Under the pieces are notes generated by a model. It was not told where the DNA came from and ran no database searches. It was given only the letters and a program-made list of their open reading frames with translations. Of a stretch of DNA of 17,107 bases, positions 1-6,375 are shown piece after piece; position 1 is the stretch's first letter, and each line of letters opens with the position of its first letter. The translations under genes and the position numbers were made by a program. Source of the stretch: Verrucomicrobiota bacterium (GTDB lineage: Bacteria > Verrucomicrobiota > Verrucomicrobiia > Opitutales > Opitutaceae). The stretch spans positions 1 to 17,107 of the forward strand of contig JAEXPQ010000198.1 in assembly GCA_023446735.1 (NCBI GenBank), written 5' to 3'.

Positions 1-664
1 CGTCGACGGTCTTGTACATCATGCCCTCCTTGTCGGGCAGCTGGCCGACGGCGGTGGCGCTGGCGGTGTTGACGAAGATCGGCGGGGCGACCTCGGTGTA
101 GCCGTTGGCGGCGCCCTCGGTCAGGAAAAACTGGAGCAGCGCGCGCACGAGCCGGGCGCCGTCGCCGACGTAGAACGGGAAGCCCGCGCCGGTGACCTTC
201 GACCCGCGGCCGAAGTCGATGACCTTGTCGAAGCCGGGGATCTCCCAGTGCGGCTTGGCGTGGGGCGAGACGGCGTTCACATCGCCGTTGGTCGCGTGGA
301 CGACGTTCTCCTCGGGCGTGCGGCCAACCGGCACGGAGCTGTGCGGGATGTGCGGGACGGTGAGCATCGCCTTGGCCCACTTCTCCTCGAGCTCCTTCAC
401 CTTCTGGTCCTGCTCCTTCACCTGGGCGGAGACGGCCTTCATCTCGGCGACCTTGGCGACGAACTCCGGCGAGCCCTTCGGGAGCTTGGCCATGTCGTTG
501 TTGGCCGCCTTCTGCGCGGCGCGGAGCTTCTCGACCTGGGTCAACGCCCCCCGCCACTCGGAATCGAGCGCAAGCACGGCTTCGAGGTCACAGTCGTTGC
601 CTTTCTTGCGGATGGCATCGCGGACGGTGTCGGGGGACTCGCGGAGGATCTTCGGGTCGAGCAT
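1..664 (-). CDS. serS: Seryl-tRNA synthetase, N-terminal part (truncated by left window edge)
   Basis: The enzyme charges tRNA-Ser with serine in the cytoplasm. Reading the minus strand from the ATG at 664 gives 221 residues with no stop before the edge. It begins MLDPKILRESPDTVRDAIRK, the usual SerRS opening. Residues about 30-105 are rich in K, E, A and Q and form the long antiparallel coiled-coil arm that grips tRNA. After it come a PHIPHSSVPVG stretch, then FDFGR-like and GARLVRALLQFF segments typical of the start of the class II catalytic core (motif 1 region). Motifs 2 and 3 lie beyond the window. No Shine-Dalgarno precedes the ATG. A possible sigma-70 promoter lies in the 94-base gap behind it, so it may be transcribed separately from the DUF218 gene upstream. 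Identification is strong; only the N-terminal part can be judged. Confidence 0.95.
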   Translation of the reverse strand, partial: MLDPKILRESPDTVRDAIRKKGNDCDLEAVLALDSEWRGALTQVEKLRAAQKAANNDMAKLPKGSPEFVAKVAEMKAVSAQVKEQDQKVKELEEKWAKAMLTVPHIPHSSVPVGRTPEENVVHATNGDVNAVSPHAKPHWEIPGFDKVIDFGRGSKVTGAGFPFYVGDGARLVRALLQFFLTEGAANGYTEVAPPIFVNTASATAVGQLPDKEGMMYKTVD

Positions 665-685
665 GGGCGGATGGATTGAGGGCGC

Positions 686-715
686 AGTATCGCGACCCCG
701 CGGCGCGCGCGACAA
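686..715 (-). promoter_or_regulatory. Possible sigma-70-like promoter of serS
   Basis: On the minus strand TTGTCG (710-715) is followed after 18 bases by GATACT (686-691), giving partial -35 and -10 matches. Transcription would start near 679, leaving a leader of only about 15 bases before the serS ATG at 664. It lies in the 94-base gap between the DUF218 gene and serS. The match is modest and chance is possible in this GC-rich sequence. Confidence 0.3.
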
Positions 716-758
716 GGGCATTCTTGGACGGGCGAGGCGGCCCGAGGAGGCGAACAAC

Positions 759-1547
759 CTACGCCTTCTCCGCGCCGGCCTCCGAGGCACGAGTGTCCCG
801 CCACAGCGATCGCACCCAGGCAAAGGCGAGCCCGTAGAACTCGCGCAACGCGGTCTCGGTTTCCTTCAAGCCGTTGGCCGAGGGGAGAAACTTCACAACC
901 GTGAGCCGACCCGCGGCGCGGTGGTCGCACGGAAACGCCGTGAACTCGACCCCGGCCCGCCGGAACAACAGCGCCGCCCGCGGAAGGTGGAACGCCGAAG
1001 TGACGAGCACCACTCGCTTCCATCCCCGTTCGCGGGCCAGTCGCGCGACCTCCGCCGCCTCGCCGGCCGTGTCTCCCACCACGCCGGTGAGCACGATCTG
1101 GCCGGCCGACACGCCGTGAGCCATGGCCAGCCGCGCGAGCTGCTCCCCCTCCGGCAGTCGCTCGCGGTCCCACGGCATCTGCCCGCGGGTGAAGACCAAC
1201 GTCTTGGCGCGACCGGCCCGCCAGAGCGCCAGGCCGGCCGCGAAGCGGTCCGCCGACTCGGCGATCTCCGGGCGCGCCCACTCGCGCGGAGTGTCGCGCA
1301 ACATGCCGGAGAGGACGACGATGGCGTCGACCTCCGGCGCCTCCGCCGGATCGAGGTGGGAAAACCGACTTTCCAATACACCGAGCAGCACCTCCGCAGT
1401 CGCGGGCAAACTGGCTACCAGCAGGAGCCCCACGCCGAGGCCGATCCAGCGACGCCGTTTCCGGATCGCACCCCAGAGGATCAGCAGACTGCAGAACCCG
1501 ACTGGGAGCAGAAACACCGGCAGCAGCTTGTGGAGAAACAGTCCCAT
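759..1547 (-). CDS. DUF218 / YdcF-ElyC-SanA-like membrane protein
   Basis: A 262-residue protein of the DUF218 family, the fold shared by E. coli YdcF, SanA and ElyC. ElyC and SanA are linked to envelope integrity, but the biochemical role is not settled. Two hydrophobic segments (about 5-27 and 34-56) span the membrane. The Rossmann-like domain follows, with DAIVVLSGM (about 74-82, usually DAIVVLGGG), GDTAGEA (158-164) in the place of the family's T-x-x-N-A loop, and VTSAFHLPRA (182-191), the best conserved family block. A GTG at 1562 would add five residues (VQARA). I chose the ATG at 1547 because hydrophobic sequence begins there, although neither start has a clear ribosome site. It lies 74 bases downstream of the toxin gene and 94 bases upstream of serS on the same strand. 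The family call is firm and the function unknown. Confidence 0.85.
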   Translation of the reverse strand: MGLFLHKLLPVFLLPVGFCSLLILWGAIRKRRRWIGLGVGLLLVASLPATAEVLLGVLESRFSHLDPAEAPEVDAIVVLSGMLRDTPREWARPEIAESADRFAAGLALWRAGRAKTLVFTRGQMPWDRERLPEGEQLARLAMAHGVSAGQIVLTGVVGDTAGEAAEVARLARERGWKRVVLVTSAFHLPRAALLFRRAGVEFTAFPCDHRAAGRLTVVKFLPSANGLKETETALREFYGLAFAWVRSLWRDTRASEAGAEKA

Positions 1548-1621
1548 GGCCCGAGCCTGCACGCACCGTGGGCGAGGTCACGCGATTCTGGAGCGGCAAT
1601 GCTCCGCCCAGCGTCCCCCCG

Positions 1622-2020
1622 TCAGCGCCGGCGGCGGGGGCGTCGCGAGTTCTGCCGCAGCCACGCCGCGTAACCGGCCTCATTGAGCGTGCCCGCGGCC
1701 AACGCGAGCGTCTGGAGCACGGCATCGACTTCGGTGGCGGTGAACTCGTGGCCGTTGAATTCGAGGAACGCCACCGCGGTCATGAAACCGGTTCGCATGT
1801 TCCCATCGATAAACGGATGGTTGAGCACGATGCCCGCGGCATACGCCACCGCGAGATCGGGCATATCCGGCTTTCCATAGGCGAAGTTGTGGTGCGGTTT
1901 CGCCAGCGCCGACTCCAGCATGTTCTCGTCCCGCACTCCCGCGAGTCCGCCATGTTGCGCGAGCATCACCTCATGGATCGCGAGGCAATCGGTGCGATCG
2001 AACCAGCCGGGCTCTTTCAT
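1622..2020 (-). CDS. doc: Doc/Fic-family toxin of a type II toxin-antitoxin pair
   Basis: A 132-residue Fic-fold protein of the death-on-curing group. Phage P1 Doc phosphorylates EF-Tu and halts translation. The N-terminal half carries the usual landmarks HEVMLAQHGG (16-25) and LESALAKP (35-42). The catalytic motif is HPFIDGNMRTG (68-78), with His68 and Asn74-x-Arg76 intact. Doc proteins normally have NKR here, so Met75 replaces the Lys that distinguishes Doc kinases from AMPylating Fic enzymes. The C-terminus ends in a run of arginines. Its ATG overlaps the antitoxin stop as ATGA (2017-2020), so translation is probably coupled. Length fits the family (about 125-135). Family assignment is secure; whether it is active is unclear. 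Confidence 0.88.
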   Translation of the reverse strand: MKEPGWFDRTDCLAIHEVMLAQHGGLAGVRDENMLESALAKPHHNFAYGKPDMPDLAVAYAAGIVLNHPFIDGNMRTGFMTAVAFLEFNGHEFTATEVDAVLQTLALAAGTLNEAGYAAWLRQNSRRPRRRR

Positions 2021-2244
2021 TTCGCGAGTTCGCGCAGCGCGTTGCGGTAACGGACGCTGAGGCTCTTCACCACCGCCATCTTCCGCTCGAACTCCGTGTC
2101 GCCCTTCGTCACGCGATAGCCGTCGGGCGCCTCCGTGAGATAGAGCGCCTGCCCCTCCTCGACCTGCATCGCCGCGAGGGCGTCCTTGGGCAGGATGACG
2201 CCGAGGGAGTTGCCGACCTTCCGGACCTTGAGCTTGATGGCCGT
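2017..2244 (-). CDS. AbrB/MazE-type antitoxin lacking a standard start codon
   Basis: The frame reads (ACG)-AIKLKVRKVGNSLGVILPK and continues to RYRNALRELAK and a stop at 2017-2019, 75 residues in all. This is a complete SpoVT-AbrB swapped-hairpin DNA-binding domain followed by the C-terminal tail typical of antitoxins paired with Doc. Such antitoxins bind their own promoter and neutralise the toxin. Relatives begin M-x-x-K-[VIL]-RK-[VI]-GNSLG, so the ACG at 2242-2244 sits where the ATG is expected. Between the in-frame TGA at 2275-2277 and the conserved domain there is no ATG, GTG or TTG. Only ACG (2244) or ATC (2238) could serve, and the first in-frame ATG lies inside the domain (residue 24). 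No Shine-Dalgarno is visible. The gene may be start-damaged, may use a rare start, or may hold a sequencing error in the GGC run. Confidence 0.75.
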   Translation of the reverse strand, partial: TAIKLKVRKVGNSLGVILPKDALAAMQVEEGQALYLTEAPDGYRVTKGDTEFERKMAVVKSLSVRYRNALRELAK

Positions 2245-2251
2245 GCCGCCG

Positions 2252-2276
2252 CCGTGGCCACGGAAGTTATAACGTC
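2252..2276. promoter_or_regulatory. Palindromes and a -10-like box upstream of the antitoxin: candidate autoregulatory operator
   Basis: CCGTGGCCACGG (2252-2263) is a perfect 12-base palindrome ending 7 bases before the apparent antitoxin start. Next to it, GTTATAAC (2266-2273) is a perfect 8-base palindrome, extending to 14 bases with one mismatch (2263-2276). Read on the minus strand it contains TATAAC, a good -10 box, which would start transcription near the 12-base palindrome. AbrB/MazE antitoxins typically repress their own operon by binding palindromes at the promoter. The placement fits; binding is inferred. Confidence 0.45.
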
Positions 2277-2401
2277 AAGCAGGGCGGTGGCCGACCGTCT
2301 TCGTGTCTCAGCGCGCCAGAATAGCGCTTCCCCGTAGCTGGACGACGAAGTCGTTCAGCCTCCTCGCCATTCGCACCACCGCCGCTAACGCCCAGCGCAC
2401 C
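2277..2401. other. Structured intergenic stretch with inverted repeat and hairpin
   Basis: No gene is recognised between the toxin-antitoxin promoter and the stop of the C92-type lipoprotein gene. GGCGGTGG (2283-2290) is repeated inverted as CCACCGCC (2376-2383). Inside this lies a hairpin, GCTGGACGAC (2337-2346), loop GAA, GTCGTTCAGC (2350-2359), a 10-bp stem with one G-U pair on the plus strand. Neither strand has a T-run after the hairpin, so it is not a classic terminator. TAACG occurs just outside each arm (2271-2275 and 2386-2390) in the same orientation. Function unknown. Confidence 0.4.
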
Positions 2402-3055
2402 CTACTGCCTCTCCGCAGCACGTACCTTCGCCTTCGGATCCATCGTGTAGACCAGCGTCAGCTCCTTCGCTTCGGAGAGCGACCGCGGGGTGATCATCTC
2501 GCGGTTCTTCGGCACGTAACCCTCGATCGACCGGATGAACGCCTCGTGCGGCTGCCAGTTCAGATCGCCGAGCCGCTCCACCTTGCCGAGCGACACGCCG
2601 GTCGCGGTCCGCACCGCCTTGAAGACCAGCTCGGAGCAATAGATACGCTCGTCGTCGAAATCGTAGTGTTTGTCGTAAGGTCGACCGAGGTAGGTGCGCC
2701 CAATCGCGAGGATCGCCGGAATCTTCGGCTGCAGCGCGGTGTCGAGCCGGTACGCATCGAAGTAGCCGCCGCGGCCACGCCTGATCCATTCGCCGAGCCG
2801 GGTCGTCCGGACCGGTCCGATGGCTTCGAGCACGTACCACTCGCCACCATCACGCACCACGATCCCGCAGTGCGAATAGATCGAGAGCGACACGCCTTCG
2901 ATCGCATCGACCAACCCTCCATGCGGCAGCGGCTGAAACAGGATGTCGCCCTCCTGCACCGCATAGTCGCGCGGAATCGCCGAGCAGCCGGCAAGAAGAG
3001 AACAGAGCAGAGCCGCAATCGCCACCGACCGTAGCGCGTTCGCGGAAACCTTCAT
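2402..3055 (-). CDS. YiiX/YaeF-like permuted papain-fold hydrolase (C92 type), predicted lipoprotein
   Basis: A 217-residue protein. The N-terminus has a hydrophobic signal ending in the lipobox LLAGC (20-24), so it should be lipidated at Cys24 and exported. The rest resembles the NlpC/P60-like permuted papain family of E. coli YiiX and YaeF: YAVQEGDILF (31-40), then IYSHCGIVV (59-67) with the candidate catalytic His62, and RIYCSELVFKA (137-147) with the candidate nucleophile Cys140. In the permuted family His precedes Cys, as here. Members are thought to act as amidases or acyl hydrolases, and the substrate here is unknown. The ATG is preceded by GGAAG at 7 bases. It starts 4 bases after the stop of the one-TM protein gene, so the two are probably cotranscribed. 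Family call good, substrate not predicted. Confidence 0.85.
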   Translation of the reverse strand: MKVSANALRSVAIAALLCSLLAGCSAIPRDYAVQEGDILFQPLPHGGLVDAIEGVSLSIYSHCGIVVRDGGEWYVLEAIGPVRTTRLGEWIRRGRGGYFDAYRLDTALQPKIPAILAIGRTYLGRPYDKHYDFDDERIYCSELVFKAVRTATGVSLGKVERLGDLNWQPHEAFIRSIEGYVPKNREMITPRSLSEAKELTLVYTMDPKAKVRAAERQ

Positions 3056-3059
3056 CGGG

Positions 3060-3743
3060 TCACTTCCAGAGAATCTCGGTTTGGGTCCGCGCCTCGCAAT
3101 CGACCTCGTAGAAGTGGATCATCCCGCTCGCGTCGGCCTTCTTGAGCAGGAGCACGGTCGGACTCACCACTTCGACGTATCCAATGTCTTTGAGGACCCA
3201 GTCGGGACGTTTCAGGTCTAGGTCCACCACATGGAGGTCTTGGCGATCCTTCCGGTCCAACACGTGGTCTCCGTTCGTATCCTCGGTAACGCACGTGAAG
3301 CGATGAAATCGGAAGTCCTCATTGGGTCGCCGCGAGGCCAGATCGTTCTGAAGCACGAGACCATCGGAGGCCAACAGGGGGCGTACGGGATTTCCGCGCG
3401 CGACGAAAAGGACATTCACCATCTCGGGCGAGCCACCTCCGGAACCGGTGATTTTGGATGCTGCTGAGTAGAGATCTCCCTCCGGCTCTTGCCGCGCCTC
3501 GATCATCCCCTTTATCACGCCGAACACATAGTAGCCCTCCCGCAGGCCGAGAACACGAATGTCCTCGATCTTTACCTTCCGGCTGTCGTCCGTCGTCTGG
3601 GCAATCGCCACCTGCGGGCCGGTCCACTCATCGCGCAAGCACTCGGCGATAATCCGGTATGCAGCAAGACCGAGCAGAGCCAGCACCGCGACAAACAGCA
3701 TGACCTGGTTGGCCTTCGTGATGAAGTCGTAGAGGCATTTCAT
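3060..3743 (-). CDS. Hypothetical one-TM protein with an EF-hand-like loop
   Basis: I do not recognise this 227-residue protein. The chosen ATG at 3743 begins MKCLYDFITKANQ; further upstream in frame the sequence is low-complexity R/S/P/A, so longer starts are unlikely. Residues about 13-33 form one membrane span with no lipobox, and the remaining soluble part is probably periplasmic. It has a glycine-rich turn (SGGGS, 101-105) and the segment DTNGDHVLDRKD (155-166). That segment places D155, N157, D159, D163 and D166 as in a dockerin or EF-hand calcium loop, but only one copy is present. The C-terminal third reads as beta strands (YVEVVSPTVLLLKK). It lies 100 bases after ftsZ, beyond the candidate terminator, and 4 bases before the C92-type lipoprotein gene, hinting at a shared envelope role. 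No convincing ribosome site. Confidence 0.75.
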   Translation of the reverse strand: MKCLYDFITKANQVMLFVAVLALLGLAAYRIIAECLRDEWTGPQVAIAQTTDDSRKVKIEDIRVLGLREGYYVFGVIKGMIEARQEPEGDLYSAASKITGSGGGSPEMVNVLFVARGNPVRPLLASDGLVLQNDLASRRPNEDFRFHRFTCVTEDTNGDHVLDRKDRQDLHVVDLDLKRPDWVLKDIGYVEVVSPTVLLLKKADASGMIHFYEVDCEARTQTEILWK

Positions 3744-3818
3744 GGGGTAAAGAATGATGCGAACGGTCGCCCGGGCCGGCGGGGCATGCCGGTGAGTGCA
3801 GCGAACAAGAGGTGGGGC

Positions 3819-3840
3819 GGGAGCGGAGCTACCCGCTCCC
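3819..3840 (-). terminator. G/C-rich hairpin just after ftsZ, probable end of the dcw operon
   Basis: On the minus strand, 3 bases after the ftsZ TGA (3844-3846), GGGAGCGG (3840-3833) pairs perfectly with CCGCTCCC (3826-3819) across a six-base loop. The following bases are C-rich with only scattered T (CTCTTGTT about 12 bases later), so it is not a textbook Rho-independent terminator. It could instead be a REP-like element or protect the mRNA end. Its place at the end of the long operon favours a termination or processing role. Confidence 0.45.
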
Positions 3841-3843
3841 CGG

Positions 3844-5136
3844 TCACAGCGTGATCTTGATCCCCTTGCGCAGGTAGGTGGGGACGTCGAGGTCCTGGCC
3901 CTCGAAGAGATTGCGATCGGTGTTGTCGAACCAGCCGCGGGTGTCGGGTTCGAGGCTGCCGAACGCAAACTCGTCCTGCTTCACCGGGGCCTTTTCGAGC
4001 CCGACGGCACCGGCCAGCGGCAACTGCTCCGCCTCGGCCGAGGGCCGGCGCGACGCGGAGCCGGGCTTGGCGCGGACGGGCGTCTCCTGGAGCGCGAGCT
4101 TCGCGCCCTCGGCCGAGGGCACCACGGTGGCCACGCCGCGGCGCACCCCGGTGCGACTCACGTCGGAGGTGCCGATGATGCAGACCTCGATCCGGCCGGA
4201 GAGCTCCTCGTCGATCACGGCGCCGAGGAAGATGTGCGCGTCGCGTCCGTACTGTTCGGACACGGCGGCCATGATGTCGTTGACGCTGGCCAGCGTGAGC
4301 TCGGGGCCGCCGACGATGTTGACCAGCAGGCGGTCGGCCTTGCGGGAGAACTCGGGGGTATGGAGGAGCGGGCACTGCTTGAGGCTCTCGATCACGCCGG
4401 CGACGGCGTTCTCGCCCGTGCCGACACCGAGGCCGAAAAGGGTCTTGCCGCTCTTCTGCGCGAAAGCCTGGCGGAGCGTGGCGTAGTCGAGGTTGATCAG
4501 CCCGGTGCGGTGAAGCATCGACCAGAGGCTCTTCACGCCGCGGCCGATCCAGTCGTCGGCGAGAGCGAAGGAATCGAGCGCGCTCTGCCCCTCGGCGCCC
4601 ACCTGGATGAGCATGTCGTTGGGCAGCGGGATGACGGCGTCGCAGCAGCGGCGGAGCTCGGCGAGGCCCTCCTCGGCCTGCTTGAGGCGGCGGCCGCCCT
4701 CGAAGCTGAACGGCAGGTTGGCGAACGCGATCACGAGCGCGCCGGCCTGTCGGCAGATCTCGGCGACGACGGGCGCGGCGCCGCTGCCGGTGCCGCCGCC
4801 CATGCCGACGACGAGGAACACGAGGTCGGTGCGCGCGACCAGCGCGGCGATCTTCTCGCGGTCGGCCTCGGCGGCGAGCCGGCCGAGCTCGGGGTCGCCG
4901 CCGGCGCTGAGGCCGCGGGTGACGCCGGCGCCGATCATGAGCTTGGTCTCGACGGGGGAAACGGCGAGCGCCTCGGCGTCGGTGTTGATCACGGCGAGCT
5001 GCACGCGGCCGAGATTCTCCATCTTGAGCCGGTCGACGGCGTTGGCGCCGGCGCCGCCGATGCCGACGACCTTGATGGCAATGCCGCGGTCAGCGAGCAG
5101 GTCCGGCGCGAGCGGGAGAGCGTTGTCGGGTTGCAT
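3844..5136 (-). CDS. ftsZ: Cell division GTPase FtsZ with an altered T7 loop
   Basis: The tubulin homologue that polymerises at mid-cell with GTP and scaffolds the divisome; 430 residues. The nucleotide domain starts VVGIGGAGANAVDR (23-36). The tubulin signature is GGGTGSGAAP (113-122), and the helix-7 approach is VIPLPNDMLI (168-177). The C-terminal linker is short (about 340-412) and ends in DVPTYLRK (417-424), the peptide that binds FtsA (D-[IV]-P-x-[FY]-L-R-K in relatives). The T7 loop reads GLINLDYATLR (212-222). Asn215 and Asp217 match E. coli Asn207 and Asp209, but Thr220 (codon 4477-4479) stands where E. coli has catalytic Asp212. It starts 15 bases after ftsA, without a clear Shine-Dalgarno, and is last in the cluster. 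Identity is certain; the GTPase consequence is open. Confidence 0.97.
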   Translation of the reverse strand: MQPDNALPLAPDLLADRGIAIKVVGIGGAGANAVDRLKMENLGRVQLAVINTDAEALAVSPVETKLMIGAGVTRGLSAGGDPELGRLAAEADREKIAALVARTDLVFLVVGMGGGTGSGAAPVVAEICRQAGALVIAFANLPFSFEGGRRLKQAEEGLAELRRCCDAVIPLPNDMLIQVGAEGQSALDSFALADDWIGRGVKSLWSMLHRTGLINLDYATLRQAFAQKSGKTLFGLGVGTGENAVAGVIESLKQCPLLHTPEFSRKADRLLVNIVGGPELTLASVNDIMAAVSEQYGRDAHIFLGAVIDEELSGRIEVCIIGTSDVSRTGVRRGVATVVPSAEGAKLALQETPVRAKPGSASRRPSAEAEQLPLAGAVGLEKAPVKQDEFAFGSLEPDTRGWFDNTDRNLFEGQDLDVPTYLRKGIKITL

Positions 5137-5151
5137 GGTCGAGGGGGGCGC

Positions 5152-6375
5152 TCAGGCGTTGGCGAACAGGCGGGAGAAACGTTCCATCAGGCCGCCACGG
5201 CCGCCGCGATTGGCGGCGATGGGCGAGTTCTCGTTGATCTGGTTGAGACCGTAGTAGAGCAGACCGAGGACGGTGCTGAACTGCGGGTCGCGCAGCTCGT
5301 CGGCGAGGCTGGTCGGCAGTTCACCGCGGCGGGCGGCGACGCCGAACACGGCCGTCGCGGCCTCGTCGATGGCCATGAGCTTGGACGTGCCGCCGGTGAC
5401 GACGACGCCCGCACCGAGCATCTCGGGCACGAAGGCCGGACCGAGCTTCTTCTTCACGACCTCGAGCAATTCCACAATGCGCAGGGCGGTGATCTGTTCG
5501 ACGGCCTGCCGCGGGAAATGGCGGTCGCCGATGGCGAAGTCGCCGTTGAGCCAGACCTTCTCGTTGCGATCCTTCGAGGTGACGATCGCGGAGCCGTGGC
5601 GGAGCTTCATCGCCTCAGCCTGGCCGCTCGTGAGCCGCAGGCCGAGCGCGAGGTCGTTGGTGAGATGGTCGCCGCCGACCGGGATCGTGCCCGTGACCCA
5701 CGGATACCCGTCGCGGTAGAGGACGTAGTCGGTCGTACCGCGGCCGATGTCGAGCACCAGCACGCCGTTGCGGCGCTCCTCGTGCGTGGTGACCATCGTG
5801 CCGGAGGCGAGGCTGGCGAGGATGATCTCGTCGACCTTGAGGTTGAAGCCGTTGATGAGGTGGATGCCGTCGGACACCTTCCGCTTGTCGCCGTGGACGG
5901 TCCAGTAGCCGACCTCGAGCTTGCGCCCGGAAAGGTTCTCGGGATTGGGCACCGCCTGGCCGTCGAGCCGGTACGGACGGCGCAGATACTGCACGATCGC
6001 GCGTTCGGCGGGCAGCTCCTTGCCGCGGGCGAGCTCGCACACCATGGCGATGTCGGCGCGGTCGACGAGGTTGTCGGCGCTGGAGACGTTGACGGAACCC
6101 TCGTGGTAGAAGCCGTCGAGATGGGCGCCGGTCTGCGCGAGGTAGACTCCGTCGATACGGGCGCCGGCCTTGCGCTCGGCGGCCTCGATGGCGGCGTGCG
6201 TGCAGTCGCTCGCCGCCTTCATGTCGACGATCGAGCCCTTGATGACGCCCTGCGCGTGGCAGGACCCGAGGCCGATGATGTTGAGGCGGCGGCCGCCGGC
6301 GAATTCGCCGCCGAGCGCCGCGACCTTGTGGGTGCCGATTTCGACTGCGCCGATGATTCGGTTTTTAGAGATCAC
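5152..6375 (-). CDS. ftsA: Cell division actin-like protein FtsA
   Basis: The membrane tether of FtsZ, an actin-fold ATPase of 407 residues. I start it at GTG 6375 (VISKNRIIGAVEIGTHKVAA); upstream residues in frame are low-complexity shadow of ftsQ. This start overlaps the 3' end of ftsQ by 11 bases, so translational coupling is likely. Phosphate-1 is VEIGTHKV (11-18), close to E. coli EIGTAKV. The FtsA-specific 1C domain spans about 85-165. Phosphate-2 is LDIGRGTTDYVLY (208-220), with Arg212 where DIGGGT is usual. The adenosine motif is GAGVVVTGGTSKL (321-333). The last residues, GLMERFSRLFANA, form the amphipathic membrane-targeting helix. Complete in length. Confidence 0.96.
   Translation of the reverse strand: MISKNRIIGAVEIGTHKVAALGGEFAGGRRLNIIGLGSCHAQGVIKGSIVDMKAASDCTHAAIEAAERKAGARIDGVYLAQTGAHLDGFYHEGSVNVSSADNLVDRADIAMVCELARGKELPAERAIVQYLRRPYRLDGQAVPNPENLSGRKLEVGYWTVHGDKRKVSDGIHLINGFNLKVDEIILASLASGTMVTTHEERRNGVLVLDIGRGTTDYVLYRDGYPWVTGTIPVGGDHLTNDLALGLRLTSGQAEAMKLRHGSAIVTSKDRNEKVWLNGDFAIGDRHFPRQAVEQITALRIVELLEVVKKKLGPAFVPEMLGAGVVVTGGTSKLMAIDEAATAVFGVAARRGELPTSLADELRDPQFSTVLGLLYYGLNQINENSPIAANRGGRGGLMERFSRLFANA

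Noticed and set aside
1590..1605. GGAGC-loop-GCTCC hairpin after the toxin gene as a terminator
   Set aside because: The stem is only 5 bp, no T-run follows on either strand, and such short pairs are common in GC-rich DNA.
192..1673. A 493-codon plus-strand open frame across serS and the DUF218 gene
   Set aside because: It is antisense to two recognisable genes and has no domain-like content.
2264..2401. An integron attC site next to the toxin-antitoxin pair
   Set aside because: The TAACG boxes are in direct instead of inverted orientation, neither fits the core consensus fully, and no matching site follows the toxin gene. It is kept only as an unexplained structured element.
2303..3034. 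A 243-codon plus-strand open frame opposite the C92-type lipoprotein gene
   Set aside because: The opposite strand has a signal peptide, lipobox and catalytic motifs; this frame has none.
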